Source: an uncultured Desulfobacter sp. (GTDB taxonomy: Bacteria > Desulfobacterota > Desulfobacteria > Desulfobacterales > Desulfobacteraceae). Taken from it: a DNA stretch of 64,000 bases. Location: NCBI RefSeq assembly GCF_963664415.1, contig NZ_OY761445.1, positions 1,638,501 to 1,702,500 on the forward strand. The letters run 5' to 3'. Position numbers and translations under genes: made by a program. This document shows positions 1-9,367 of this stretch, piece by piece. Below the pieces are notes generated by a model that was given only the letters and a program-made list of their open reading frames with translations, was not told where the DNA came from and did not search any database. Position 1 is the first letter of the stretch. The number at the start of each line of letters is the position of its first letter.

Positions 1-3000
1 GGCCACAGGCGATGTGACCTATACCTTTACCTTCAGTGAGCCGGTAACCGGATTTACAGCGGATGATGTAGACGTGACCGGCGGCAGCAAAGGCGCCTTT
101 ACGGCAGTTTCCGGTACGGTTTATACTCTGGTTGTGGCACCCGATGCAGGCAGCACCACTGATATAACCGTAGACGTGGCCGCCGACGTCGCCGTTGATG
201 GGGCCGGCAACAGCAATACCGCGGCCACCCAGTCTGTGCAGGCGGTGGATACCCAGGCCCCGACAGTGGCGATCACGGATAATACCGCGGGCACGGCCAC
301 AGGCGATGTGACCTACACCTTTACCTTCAGCGAAGCCGTGACAGGCTTTACAGCGGATGATGTAGACGTGACCGGCGGCAGCAAAGGCGCCTTTACGGCA
401 GTTTCCGGTACGGTTTATACCCTGGTTGTGGCACCCGATGCGGGCAGCACCACTGATATAACCGTGGACGTTGCCGCCGACGTCGCCGTTGATGCGGCCG
501 GCAACAGCAATACCGCGGCCACCCAGTCTGTGCAGGCGGTAGATACCCAGGCCCCGACAGTGGCCATCACGGATAATACCTCGGGCACGGCCACAGGCGA
601 TGTGACTTATACCTTTACCTTCAGCGAAGCCGTGACAGGCTTTACAGCGGATGATGTAGACGTGACCGGCGGCAGCAAAGGCGCCTTTACGGCAGTTTCC
701 GGTACGGTTTATACCCTGGTTGTGGCACCCGATGCGGGCAGCACAACGGATATAACCGTGGACGTAGCCGCCGACGTAGCCGTTGATGCGGCCGGCAACA
801 GCAATACCGCAGCCACCCAGTCTGTGCAGGCGGTGGATACCCAGGCCCCGACAGTGGCCATCACGGATGATACCTCGGGCACGGCCACAGGCGATGTGAC
901 CTACACCTTTACCTTCAGCGAAGCCGTGACAGGCTTTACAGCGGATGATGTAGACGTGACCGGCGGCAGCAAAGGCGCCTTTACGGCAGTTTCCGGTACG
1001 GTTTATACCCTGGTTGTGGCACCCGATGCGGGCAGCACCACTGATATAACCGTAGACGTTGCCGCCGACGTCGCCGTTGATGGGGCCGGCAACAGCAATA
1101 CCGCGGCCACCCAGTCTGTGCAGGCGGTAGATACCCAGGCCCCGACAGTGGCCATCACGGATAATACCTCGGGCACGGCCACAGGCGATGTGACCTACAC
1201 CTTTACCTTCAGCGAAGCCGTGACAGGCTTTACGGCTGATGATGTAGACGTGACCGGCGGCAGCAAAGGCGCCTTTACGGCAGTTTCCGGTACGGTTTAT
1301 ACTCTGGTTGTGGCACCCGATGCGGGCAGCACCACTGATATAACCGTGGACGTTGCCGCCGACGTTGCCGTTGATGGAGCCGGCAATAGCAATACCGCGG
1401 CCACCCAGTCTGTGCAGGCGGTGGATACCCAGGTCCCCACCGTGGCCATCACGGATAATACCTCGGGCACGGCCACAGGCGATGTGACTTATACCTTTAC
1501 CTTCAGCGAAGCCGTGACAGGCTTTACAGCGGATGATGTAGACGTGACCGGCGGCAGCAAAGGCGCCTTTACGGCAGTTTCCGGTACGGTTTATACCCTG
1601 GTTGTGGCACCCGATGCGGGCAGCACCACTGATATAACCGTGGACGTTGCCGCCGACGTTGCCGTTGATGGAGCCGGCAATAGCAATACCGCGGCCACCC
1701 AGTCTGTGCAGGCGGTGGATACCCAGGTCCCCACCGTGGCCATCACGGATAATACCTCGGGCACGGCCACAGGCGATGTGACTTATACCTTTACCTTCAG
1801 CGAAGCCGTGACAGGCTTTACAGCGGATGATGTAGACGTGACCGGCGGCAGCAAAGGCGCCTTTACGGCAGTTTCCGGTACGGTTTATACTCTGGTTGTG
1901 GCACCCGATGCGGGCAGCACCACTGATATAACCGTGGACGTAGCCGCCGACGTCGCCGTTGATGCGGCCGGCAACAACAATACCGCAGCCACCCAGTCTG
2001 TGCAGGCGGTGGATACCCAGGTCCCCACCGTGGCCATCACGGATGATACCTCGGGCACGGCCACAGGCGATGTGACTTATACCTTTACCTTCAGCGAAGC
2101 CGTGACAGGCTTTACAGCGGATGATGTAGACGTGACCGGCGGCAGCAAAGGCGCCTTTACGGCAGTTTCCGGTACGGTTTATACCCTGGTTGTGGCACCC
2201 GATGCGGGCAGCACCACTGATATAACCGTGGACGTGGCCGCTGACGTCGCCGTTGATGCGGCCGGCAACAGCAATACCGCAGCCACCCAGTCTGTGCAGG
2301 CGGTGGATACCCAGGCCCCGACAGTGGCCATCACGGATGATACCCCAGGCACGGCCACAGGCGATGTGACTTATACCTTTACCTTCAGCGAAGCCGTGAC
2401 AGGCTTTACAGCGGATGATGTAGACGTGACCGGCGGCAGCAAAGGCGCCTTTACGGCGGTTTCCGATTCGGTTTATACCCTGGTTGTGGCACCCGATGCG
2501 GGCAGCACAACGGATATAACCGTGGACGTTGCCGCCGACGTCGCCGTTGATGCGGCCGGCAACAGCAATACCGCGGCCACCCAGTCTGTGCAGGCGGTAG
2601 ATACCCAGGTCCCCACCGTGGCCATCACGGATGATACCCCAGGCACGGCCACAGGCGATGTGACTTACACCTTTACCTTCAGCGAAGCCGTGACAGGCTT
2701 TACAGCGGATGATGTAGACGTGACCGGCGGCAGCAAAGATGCCTTTACGGCGGTTTCCGATTCGGTTTATACCCTGGTTGTGGCACCCGATGCGGGCAGT
2801 ACCACTGATATAACCGTGGACGTGGCCGCCGACGTCGTCGTTGATGGGGCCGGAAACAGCAATACCGCGGCCACCCAGTCTGTGCAGGCGGTGGATACCC
2901 AGGCCCCGACAGTGGCTATCACGGATGATACCCCAGGTACGGCCACAGGCGATGTGACCTATACCTTTACCTTCAGCGAATCCGTGACAGGCTTTACGAC

Positions 3001-3200
3001 TGATGATGTAGACGTAACCGGCGGCAGCAAAGGCGCCTTTACGGCGGTTTCCGATTCGGTTTATACCCTGGTTGTGGCACCCGATGCGAGCAGCACCACT
3101 GATATAACCGTGGACGTGGCCGCCGACGTCGCCGTTGATGGGGCCGGCAACAGCAATACCGCGGCCACCCAGTCCGTGCAGGCGGTGGATACTACGACTA
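1..3200 (+). repeat. Eleven tandem 294-bp coding repeats
   Basis: The 6-mer ggccac followed by aggcgatgtgac recurs at 1, 295, 589, 883, 1177, 1471, 1765, 2059, 2353, 2647 and 2941, an exact 294-bp period with no indels. Copies differ by only a handful of substitutions each, many synonymous, which indicates recent duplication or gene conversion. More copies probably lie upstream of the window, and assembly collapse or expansion is possible here. Confidence 0.97.
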
Positions 3201-3676
3201 CGGCGTTCACCGGAAACTACGCGGTTGTGACGTCCGCCGGTATTTTTGCCGATGAAAATAATGACCATGTCAAGGATGGGGATGAAACCAATGAATTGAC
3301 GGGTACGGAACTTTCCACCTGGCTTAGCGACGGTGACCGCACCATTGTATTCAATGATGCACCCGATATCCCTATAAACCTCTCAGGATTCACCTCCGGG
3401 GATAAGATTGGATTAACCGTTGACTTTTACGATGCTGTGTTTGAGACAACAAACGTTAGTCCCAACTCTTTTCGACATATTACAACGAACGACAGCAACA
3501 CTTTTTATTGGAGCACTAGCATTTATTTCATGGGTGTCGGTATTTCTAAAGAGACAACAAAGCTCTACTACGGCTATGGGGCGACGCTGACGCTCGAAAA
3601 CTATCAGTCGGGAACCCTTGCATACGGACTCACTACCTACGGATGGATTTCGTCTAGTGCCGTTCAGCTTGTGTGA
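2..3676 (+). CDS. Giant Ig-like repeat surface protein, 3' part (5' end outside window)
   Basis: The reading frame is open from the left edge, so the gene begins outside the window; the GTG at 14 is an internal Val codon. What remains is eleven copies of a 98-residue Ig-like unit (core pattern TYTFTFSE..VTGF..DDVDVTGG), followed by a unique C-terminal domain of about 160 residues ending at TAG/TGA near 3676. This resembles bacterial Ig-like (Big-type) repeats of large secreted adhesins and calcium-binding cell-surface proteins; the many Asp residues fit Ca2+-dependent rigidification, which is inference. No sortase motif or autotransporter barrel is seen at the C-terminus, so the export route (possibly type I secretion) is unproven. 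The last three repeats carry VSDSVYT and DDTPGT where the first eight carry VSGTVYT. A sulfotransferase gene follows on the same strand. Confidence 0.85.
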   Translation, partial: ATGDVTYTFTFSEPVTGFTADDVDVTGGSKGAFTAVSGTVYTLVVAPDAGSTTDITVDVAADVAVDGAGNSNTAATQSVQAVDTQAPTVAITDNTAGTATGDVTYTFTFSEAVTGFTADDVDVTGGSKGAFTAVSGTVYTLVVAPDAGSTTDITVDVAADVAVDAAGNSNTAATQSVQAVDTQAPTVAITDNTSGTATGDVTYTFTFSEAVTGFTADDVDVTGGSKGAFTAVSGTVYTLVVAPDAGSTTDITVDVAADVAVDAAGNSNTAATQSVQAVDTQAPTVAITDDTSGTATGDVTYTFTFSEAVTGFTADDVDVTGGSKGAFTAVSGTVYTLVVAPDAGSTTDITVDVAADVAVDGAGNSNTAATQSVQAVDTQAPTVAITDNTSGTATGDVTYTFTFSEAVTGFTADDVDVTGGSKGAFTAVSGTVYTLVVAPDAGSTTDITVDVAADVAVDGAGNSNTAATQSVQAVDTQVPTVAITDNTSGTATGDVTYTFTFSEAVTGFTADDVDVTGGSKGAFTAVSGTVYTLVVAPDAGSTTDITVDVAADVAVDGAGNSNTAATQSVQAVDTQVPTVAITDNTSGTATGDVTYTFTFSEAVTGFTADDVDVTGGSKGAFTAVSGTVYTLVVAPDAGSTTDITVDVAADVAVDAAGNNNTAATQSVQAVDTQVPTVAITDDTSGTATGDVTYTFTFSEAVTGFTADDVDVTGGSKGAFTAVSGTVYTLVVAPDAGSTTDITVDVAADVAVDAAGNSNTAATQSVQAVDTQAPTVAITDDTPGTATGDVTYTFTFSEAVTGFTADDVDVTGGSKGAFTAVSDSVYTLVVAPDAGSTTDITVDVAADVAVDAAGNSNTAATQSVQAVDTQVPTVAITDDTPGTATGDVTYTFTFSEAVTGFTADDVDVTGGSKDAFTAVSDSVYTLVVAPDAGSTTDITVDVAADVVVDGAGNSNTAATQSVQAVDTQAPTVAITDDTPGTATGDVTYTFTFSESVTGFTTDDVDVTGGSKGAFTAVSDSVYTLVVAPDASSTTDITVDVAADVAVDGAGNSNTAATQSVQAVDTTTTAFTGNYAVVTSAGIFADENNDHVKDGDETNELTGTELSTWLSDGDRTIVFNDAPDIPINLSGFTSGDKIGLTVDFYDAVFETTNVSPNSFRHITTNDSNTFYWSTSIYFMGVGISKETTKLYYGYGATLTLENYQSGTLAYGLTTYGWISSSAVQLV

Positions 3677-3757
3677 CATAATTCCACAGACGGACACACT
3701 ATTGCCGTTGAAATTGAAACGAATATTGGGGACCTATCAATACAAACAACGAGTTTT

Positions 3758-6406
3758 ATGAAAAACACCAGGGAATCATTGCGAATGGGCAATACAAACG
3801 AAACAAAAGCCCAGGCAAACATTGCCTGCCGGGAACTCTGGCAGGCGGTTCTGGAACACCGCGCCGGGGATGTGGCAGCCTTGTGCACGGCATGGTCCGG
3901 CCAGGTTCCGGAGAACAGGCAATCAATAGCGTTGTTGGCCCCAATATTAGGCAACCCCTCCCCCCTGCAGGAAATCCTGACCAGGCTCAATGAACGGGAA
4001 CAGAGCGCCACAGGCTGGGAGTCCCTGTTTTTCGGACTGGCGCGAGCCAATCTGAACCAGCCCGGCCGGGCGTTGCATTTAATTGACAGGGCCTCGGAAT
4101 TCGAACCCTGCCGACCCCAGGCCCTGGCCCTTCTGGCCGGGCTCTACCTGTTGCTCGACCAGCGCGATATGGTGGAAGAAAATTTGCGGGAAGGCCTGTC
4201 CCTGGACGGAGGAATCGGTGAATTTCACCTGGTCCGGGCGCGACTGCTTCTGCGGGATCGGAATTATGAGCAGGCAGAAGCTGAAATGGCCTTGGCCACA
4301 AAAAAGGGATGTTTTTCCGTTCTGAATCAGGCCAGATTTGAGCTGGAACTGCTCATGGCCAGGGACCGGCAGTCCGAAGCCATTGCCACGGCGGTCCGGC
4401 TGCTGCGGGAAGGAGACGCCTGGCTGGGCCGGGATGCGGTGGTGTCCCTGGGGCTGGAGGTATTGATTGCCTGCAGCGCCCTGGACGAAGCGGACAATTA
4501 CCTGGACCAGGCCCTGAAACAAGACCCCGGCAATCTTGTTCTGCTCTCCCACCGGGTGGAAATCGCCCTTCTGACCGGCCGGTTCCGGGTGGCAGCCCAT
4601 GCTGTGGGCCAGGCTTTGGCCCAGGATCAAGACAACATACAGATGCTCCATAAAAAGGCGGCCATGGCAGGCCGGGGCATCAGCCATGACCAGTCCCTCA
4701 AGGCCCTTGACCGGATTGTTGAACTGACCCGGGATTTTCCTGAACCGGACCGCGCTGTTTATCTGTCCGTATACGGCGACATTTACCTGGACCAGGAGGA
4801 CCTGGAACAGGCGGAGGTTGCCTATAACAATGCCCTGGCCGTGGATGAAAAATGTATTCCGGCCCTGGCCGGTCTTTCCCATGCGCTGACCATTCTTGGC
4901 CGCCTGGAAGAGGCCGGGACAATACAGGACAAGATATATCGCATCGCTCCGGTGCGGGCCATGCAATTGATGATCAATGCGGACCGTATCCCGGAACGGG
5001 AAGAATTGCTGGAACATATGAAAAAAATGGCAGGAAATCCGTCTGTCCAACTGCCCATGCGCGCCGCCCTGAATCTTTCCCTGGCAAAGGTTTGGCAGAA
5101 GCGGGGAAACCATGAGACAGCTATGGAGTATGCAGATAAGGCCAATGAGATTGTCAGGACATTTGTTTCCTATGACCCTAAAAACGAAGCCCGCCATGTG
5201 GACCGGATCATGGCCCGCATGTCAGGGGCGTTTTTCGACAACCGGAAAGGCTATGGCACAGACTGTCGCCTGCCCATATATATTCTTGGCATGCCGCGTT
5301 CCGGGACTACCCTGGTGGAGCAGATCATCGGGGGGCATACCAAAGTGTTTCCGGGCGGTGAACTGGGGATGATCCCCGCCATGTGGCGAAAACTGACGCT
5401 CTGGGAACACCGGATGGGGTCACCTTACCGCAACATGCCTGACTGCGTATTGGATCTAACCTTGGAGCAGAGCCGGAAATTTGCGGATAAAGTTGAAGGA
5501 GAATACCGGGAGCTCATGCCAGAAGGCGCGCCGGAAACGCATATCACCGACAAATTGCCCCACAATTTCAAAAATATCGGTCTGATAAAACTGCTTTATC
5601 CCAAAGCAAAAATCATCTATTGCCGCCGCAGTCCGGGGGGGATTGCCCTGTCCAACTATTTCACGGATTATAAGGCCCGGCACGGGGGAATGGGATTTGC
5701 CTATCACAAAGAATGGATCGGAAAGGAGATCGCCAATTGCCATCGCCTCATGGCCCACTGGACCAAGATATTCAATGGTGAAATTCATATTATTGACTAT
5801 GACGAGCTGGTTGAAAATTCCGGACCGGTCATCCGGAAGATGTTCTCGTATCTGGAATTGGATTGGGAAGAGAAGGTGATGGCCTTTTCCACCCTGCAAC
5901 GCCCGGTAAAGACCGCATCGGTAACACAGGTCAGGCAGCCCATGTATACCAGTTCCAAAGATAGATGGCGGCATTATGAAACTGGTCTGCAACCTGTATT
6001 CGCAGCCTTTGATTCACGCAGTGCAGACCATGAACCTGAACCGCTTCCTTTGCCGCGCCATGAACCCGGCCTGTTTTTTCAAGGGATGGACCTGCTTCAG
6101 GCCGGAAGAAATGCCGAAGCTGAATCCGCTTTTAAGGAACTTCTGGAATTTTATCCCCGCCACGCGGCAGCCATGCATATGCTGGGCGCCGCCTATTCCA
6201 ACCAGGGCAAAATCCAGCCCGCCCACCAATGCATGAAACGCTCCATCCAGCTCCATCCGGGCAACCACACCTGGTACGGCAACCTGGCAATTATCCTGGA
6301 CCATATGCGAAGACCGGAGGAAGCTGCTGAAATGAGGGAAAAGGGAAAAAAGATTTCAAGGCACAACGGTTACATTCCCGGACCCTATCCTGTATCAACC
6401 CGATGA
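3758..6406 (+). CDS. TPR-repeat sulfotransferase
   Basis: An 882-residue protein. Residues ~40-460 are a series of TPR-like helical repeats, residues ~500-730 are a PAPS-dependent sulfotransferase domain, and a short TPR block follows at ~770-870. The 5'-phosphosulfate loop is visible as GMPRSGTT near residue 512 and the 3'-phosphate-binding region as CRRSPGGIALS near 621. TPR-sulfotransferases of this architecture are commonly predicted to sulfate proteins or exopolysaccharide; the substrate here is unknown. It lies 81 bp after the giant repeat protein, so sulfation of that surface protein is a reasonable guess only. The ATG at 3758 lacks a good ribosome-binding site; the in-frame ATG at 3785 has AGGGA nine bases upstream and may be the true start. 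No signal peptide is seen, which fits a cytoplasmic enzyme. Confidence 0.9.
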   Translation: MKNTRESLRMGNTNETKAQANIACRELWQAVLEHRAGDVAALCTAWSGQVPENRQSIALLAPILGNPSPLQEILTRLNEREQSATGWESLFFGLARANLNQPGRALHLIDRASEFEPCRPQALALLAGLYLLLDQRDMVEENLREGLSLDGGIGEFHLVRARLLLRDRNYEQAEAEMALATKKGCFSVLNQARFELELLMARDRQSEAIATAVRLLREGDAWLGRDAVVSLGLEVLIACSALDEADNYLDQALKQDPGNLVLLSHRVEIALLTGRFRVAAHAVGQALAQDQDNIQMLHKKAAMAGRGISHDQSLKALDRIVELTRDFPEPDRAVYLSVYGDIYLDQEDLEQAEVAYNNALAVDEKCIPALAGLSHALTILGRLEEAGTIQDKIYRIAPVRAMQLMINADRIPEREELLEHMKKMAGNPSVQLPMRAALNLSLAKVWQKRGNHETAMEYADKANEIVRTFVSYDPKNEARHVDRIMARMSGAFFDNRKGYGTDCRLPIYILGMPRSGTTLVEQIIGGHTKVFPGGELGMIPAMWRKLTLWEHRMGSPYRNMPDCVLDLTLEQSRKFADKVEGEYRELMPEGAPETHITDKLPHNFKNIGLIKLLYPKAKIIYCRRSPGGIALSNYFTDYKARHGGMGFAYHKEWIGKEIANCHRLMAHWTKIFNGEIHIIDYDELVENSGPVIRKMFSYLELDWEEKVMAFSTLQRPVKTASVTQVRQPMYTSSKDRWRHYETGLQPVFAAFDSRSADHEPEPLPLPRHEPGLFFQGMDLLQAGRNAEAESAFKELLEFYPRHAAAMHMLGAAYSNQGKIQPAHQCMKRSIQLHPGNHTWYGNLAIILDHMRRPEEAAEMREKGKKISRHNGYIPGPYPVSTR

Positions 6407-6607
6407 AAGAAGATATTATGGCCCGGACAAAACGACTGAAGAACTGATGATTGACGAGTGGTGGAGTCGGTTCAGCCGCCCTCGGAATTGATGATCTGGT
6501 ATCCGCCTGTGAATAAAATCATCCAGTCTGAACCACTTATAAGATTATTCTGTAATTAAAACGATCAGCCTTGCCTGATCTTCATCAACTGGATAATTAA
6601 TACGTAT

Positions 6608-7780
6608 TTATCGATCAGAAAGAAAAGGAAAGTGGATGGTAAACAAGGCCCCGTTCATCCGGCCCTTGTCTACGGAGATTATCCCACCGTAGTCCTTGAT
6701 AATGCCGTAGCCAATGGATAAACCAAGACCCGTGCCTTTGCCTGGCTCTTTGGTGGTAAAAAAAGGTTCAAATATTTTATCGGCAATAGTGGAGGGGATG
6801 CCGGTGCCCGTATCTTCAATCTCAATGACCACCCATTTGTCTGACACCCGTGTGGTTAAAAATATCTGTTTGGCAAGTTCATTCGTCTGATCGTTTTGCT
6901 CAAACCGTTCTTCAATGGCGTCCCGGGAATTGATTAACAGGTTGATGAACACCTGTTCCAGGCGGTTCTCATCGGCCAGTATCAAAGGCAACTCATTATA
7001 TAAATTCTGAACCACCTCAATCTGCCGCAATTTAAGCTGTTCTTGGAACATATCAAAGGCCTTGACAAGGGCCCTGTTCACATTGGCTTTTTCCTTGCCG
7101 GCATCAGACTTTCTGCCGAATTCGCGCAGATGGTTGATAATTTTTTCGGCCCGGTTCACCTGGCCGTCAATCTCCTCGGTCATGGTAGCCATGATCTCAT
7201 CCGGAATCGATTCATTGGCCTTGACCTTGCGCATGATATAATTAGAAGCACTTTTTATAACAGACAAAGGCTGATTCAATTCATGGGCAACACCGGTGGC
7301 CATCTCTCCCAAGGTCGCCATTTTACCTGCCTGAATCAGTTGCTGCTCGACTATAATCTGTTCGGTGATATCCACAGCGATCTCCATCACCGCCTTGACC
7401 CTGCCGTCAGCCCCGGTGATGGGCGCGGTTCTCAATGTCCAATAGCAAACTTGTCCGTTTTTTGTGACACCGCTTTGTTGGCTGGTGTGGGGTTTGCCGT
7501 CCTTGAAGGTCTCTAAGACAGGACAGTTGTTGCAGGGTTTGGACCTGTTTTTATATGCGTGATAGCATAAATCCCCGATCCTGGGATTGAAGTGCTCCTC
7601 AAACGCCCTGTTGAACTGAACCAGTTCAAGAGCTTCATTTTGAACCGTGATCAGACAGGGCACCGACTCAAACAACTGCCGGTATTCCCTTCGCTGTTCA
7701 TCAAGCACCTGTTCTTTGGCCTTAATCTCCTGGGCAAGGGTACCTGTCTGACAGTCAGAAAGGCCTAACACCCGGAGCAA
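6608..7780 (-). CDS. PAS-domain sensor histidine kinase
   Basis: Last gene of a three-gene signalling operon. The protein has an N-terminal coiled segment, a PAS domain with a Cys-rich segment (LCYHAYK...PCNNCP) typical of many deltaproteobacterial PAS proteins, a HisKA domain with the phospho-acceptor in VAHELNQPL, and an HATPase_c domain with the N, G1 (DTGTGIP) and G2 (GTGLGLS) boxes. No transmembrane segment is seen, so it is probably cytosolic. The frame stays open upstream to 7966 but overlaps the previous gene out of frame with non-kinase sequence, so that extension is rejected. No ATG fits; TTG at 7780 or GTG at 7771 are the plausible starts, about 30 bp after the preceding stop, suggesting coupled translation. 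The Cys cluster could bind a metal or heme or act as a redox switch. Confidence 0.8.
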   Translation of the reverse strand: MLRVLGLSDCQTGTLAQEIKAKEQVLDEQRREYRQLFESVPCLITVQNEALELVQFNRAFEEHFNPRIGDLCYHAYKNRSKPCNNCPVLETFKDGKPHTSQQSGVTKNGQVCYWTLRTAPITGADGRVKAVMEIAVDITEQIIVEQQLIQAGKMATLGEMATGVAHELNQPLSVIKSASNYIMRKVKANESIPDEIMATMTEEIDGQVNRAEKIINHLREFGRKSDAGKEKANVNRALVKAFDMFQEQLKLRQIEVVQNLYNELPLILADENRLEQVFINLLINSRDAIEERFEQNDQTNELAKQIFLTTRVSDKWVVIEIEDTGTGIPSTIADKIFEPFFTTKEPGKGTGLGLSIGYGIIKDYGGIISVDKGRMNGALFTIHFPFLSDR

Positions 7781-7808
7781 CCCGCAGGCAAGACCTTTTT
7801 TGAATTGC

Positions 7809-9356
7809 CTAAACAAGCTTGTTAAACTCAAGGACAAAGCAGGTGCCCTTTTCCGAGGTGTCCGCCACCCGGATATCACCACCGTGACTGCGCATGATGC
7901 CGTATACGGTGGAAAGACCCAAACCCACCCCATGCCCTTCATCTTTGGTGGTGAAAAAAGGTTCAAATATATGAGGCAGATCTTTTTGGCTGATGCCTTT
8001 GCCCGAATCTTTCACTTGGATGAAGACCTGTTGTTTACCTGGATCAAACCCCGCAAAAAGCCACACCGGCCCCGGGCCGTCCATGGCATCCATGGCATTG
8101 AACATCAGGTTAATCAGGCACTGCTGAATCTGGTTGACATCCGCCAAAATGTCTGGAATACGATCTTCAATATCCACATGCAGTTCGATATTCTGGAGTT
8201 CAAACTTGTGGCCGCTTATCTTTACACACCGCTCCACCAGGTCTTTGACCTGGACTGGGCCATAGGAAATAGGAGATTTTCTTGAAAAGGTCAAAAGATT
8301 GGAAAGAATGTCTGAACACCGGCTGATTTCAGAGATGGCAATATCCAAAAAGCTTGAGAATTTATCCTGTTTCTCAACGATCTGCCCTTTGTCAAGCAGC
8401 TTGGCCATGAGCTTCAAATAATTTAGAATCCCGGACAAAGGGTTGTTGATCTCATGCACCACGCTGGCAGCAAGTTTCCCCAAAGACATAATCTTGTCCT
8501 GGTGCAACGTCTTTTCCTGATCCGCCATCACCCGCTCCATACGGCGCATCTCGCGCAGATCCCTGACGCAGAACAGCAAACCGTTATCATCGCCGGCATC
8601 AAACATGACACTGGCCGACACCCGGACCGGAATCTGCTGCCCCAGACTGGACTGCATCACGACCTCCATCATATTGATTCGGTCCTTGCCCCCGTAACGC
8701 CCACTTTTAAGGGCATCCAGTATGCGTTCATATTCGTCCCCCGGCATCAGGTCTTTCAACGTTTTTTTACCCATTACCTGTTCTGCCGTGACCCCAAACA
8801 TCTCCTGGGCTGCAGGGTTAATAATCCTTATAAAATCGTCCATGCCACAGGCAATAATACCGTTCATGGAACGATTAATAATCTGCTCCTGGAATCGATA
8901 TTTTTTCATCAAGGTTTCAGTGGCACTGGACCACCCGGTTTCAAGGCGGCTGGTATATTCCCGAATCTTTTTTGCCGATGTGTACCGTTTTTTTGCACGG
9001 TCCAAGGCCAAGCCCAAGGCCTGGTCATTCACGGGTTTTGTAATAAAATCAGAGGCATCCAGTTGCAGTGCACGAATGGCCGTGTCAACGTCGCCAAATG
9101 CGGTCATGACGATCACAACCATATCCGGATGATCATTTCCGATGGTTTCAAGCACACAAAGCCCGTCCATACCGGGCATCTTGATATCCGTGATCACGAT
9201 CTGGGGCAAAAAGGCGGCACAGGCCTTTAAACCGGCTTCACCGTTTTCCGCGGTTTCAACCTGATATCCCCAATCTTCCAGGACAATGGCTGTGACCTTG
9301 CGAATACCGGGCTCATCATCAATGAGCACTATTTTCCATTCCGTCTGGGGCACCAT
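7809..9356 (-). CDS. Receiver-PAS-histidine kinase hybrid
   Basis: A 515-residue protein with a receiver domain at the N-terminus (phospho-acceptor D57 in ITDIKMPG, K107 in TKPVN), a PAS domain at ~155-265, a HisKA domain with H301 in VVHEINNPL, and a C-terminal HATPase_c domain ending with the GLGLSTVYG box. There is no membrane segment. Receiver-first hybrid kinases usually take phosphate from another kinase or use the receiver to gate their own activity. It starts 11 bp after the stop of the USP-receiver-USP gene and is followed by the second kinase, so the three products probably form one phosphorelay. No output DNA-binding domain is encoded in the operon. Confidence 0.9.
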   Translation of the reverse strand: MVPQTEWKIVLIDDEPGIRKVTAIVLEDWGYQVETAENGEAGLKACAAFLPQIVITDIKMPGMDGLCVLETIGNDHPDMVVIVMTAFGDVDTAIRALQLDASDFITKPVNDQALGLALDRAKKRYTSAKKIREYTSRLETGWSSATETLMKKYRFQEQIINRSMNGIIACGMDDFIRIINPAAQEMFGVTAEQVMGKKTLKDLMPGDEYERILDALKSGRYGGKDRINMMEVVMQSSLGQQIPVRVSASVMFDAGDDNGLLFCVRDLREMRRMERVMADQEKTLHQDKIMSLGKLAASVVHEINNPLSGILNYLKLMAKLLDKGQIVEKQDKFSSFLDIAISEISRCSDILSNLLTFSRKSPISYGPVQVKDLVERCVKISGHKFELQNIELHVDIEDRIPDILADVNQIQQCLINLMFNAMDAMDGPGPVWLFAGFDPGKQQVFIQVKDSGKGISQKDLPHIFEPFFTTKDEGHGVGLGLSTVYGIMRSHGGDIRVADTSEKGTCFVLEFNKLV

Positions 9357-9367
9357 GCAAATATATA

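Noticed and set aside
1..3234. Tandem repeats resembling a CRISPR or satellite array
   Set aside because: The 294-bp units are in one open reading frame with no spacers and encode Ig-like domains.
6407..6607. A small gene after the sulfotransferase
   Set aside because: Only short frames without ribosome sites; a weak GATCAG/CTGATC hairpin near 6572 is all that is visible.
7781..7966. Longer PAS kinase starting at 7966
   Set aside because: That stretch overlaps the end of the preceding kinase gene in another frame and carries no domain.
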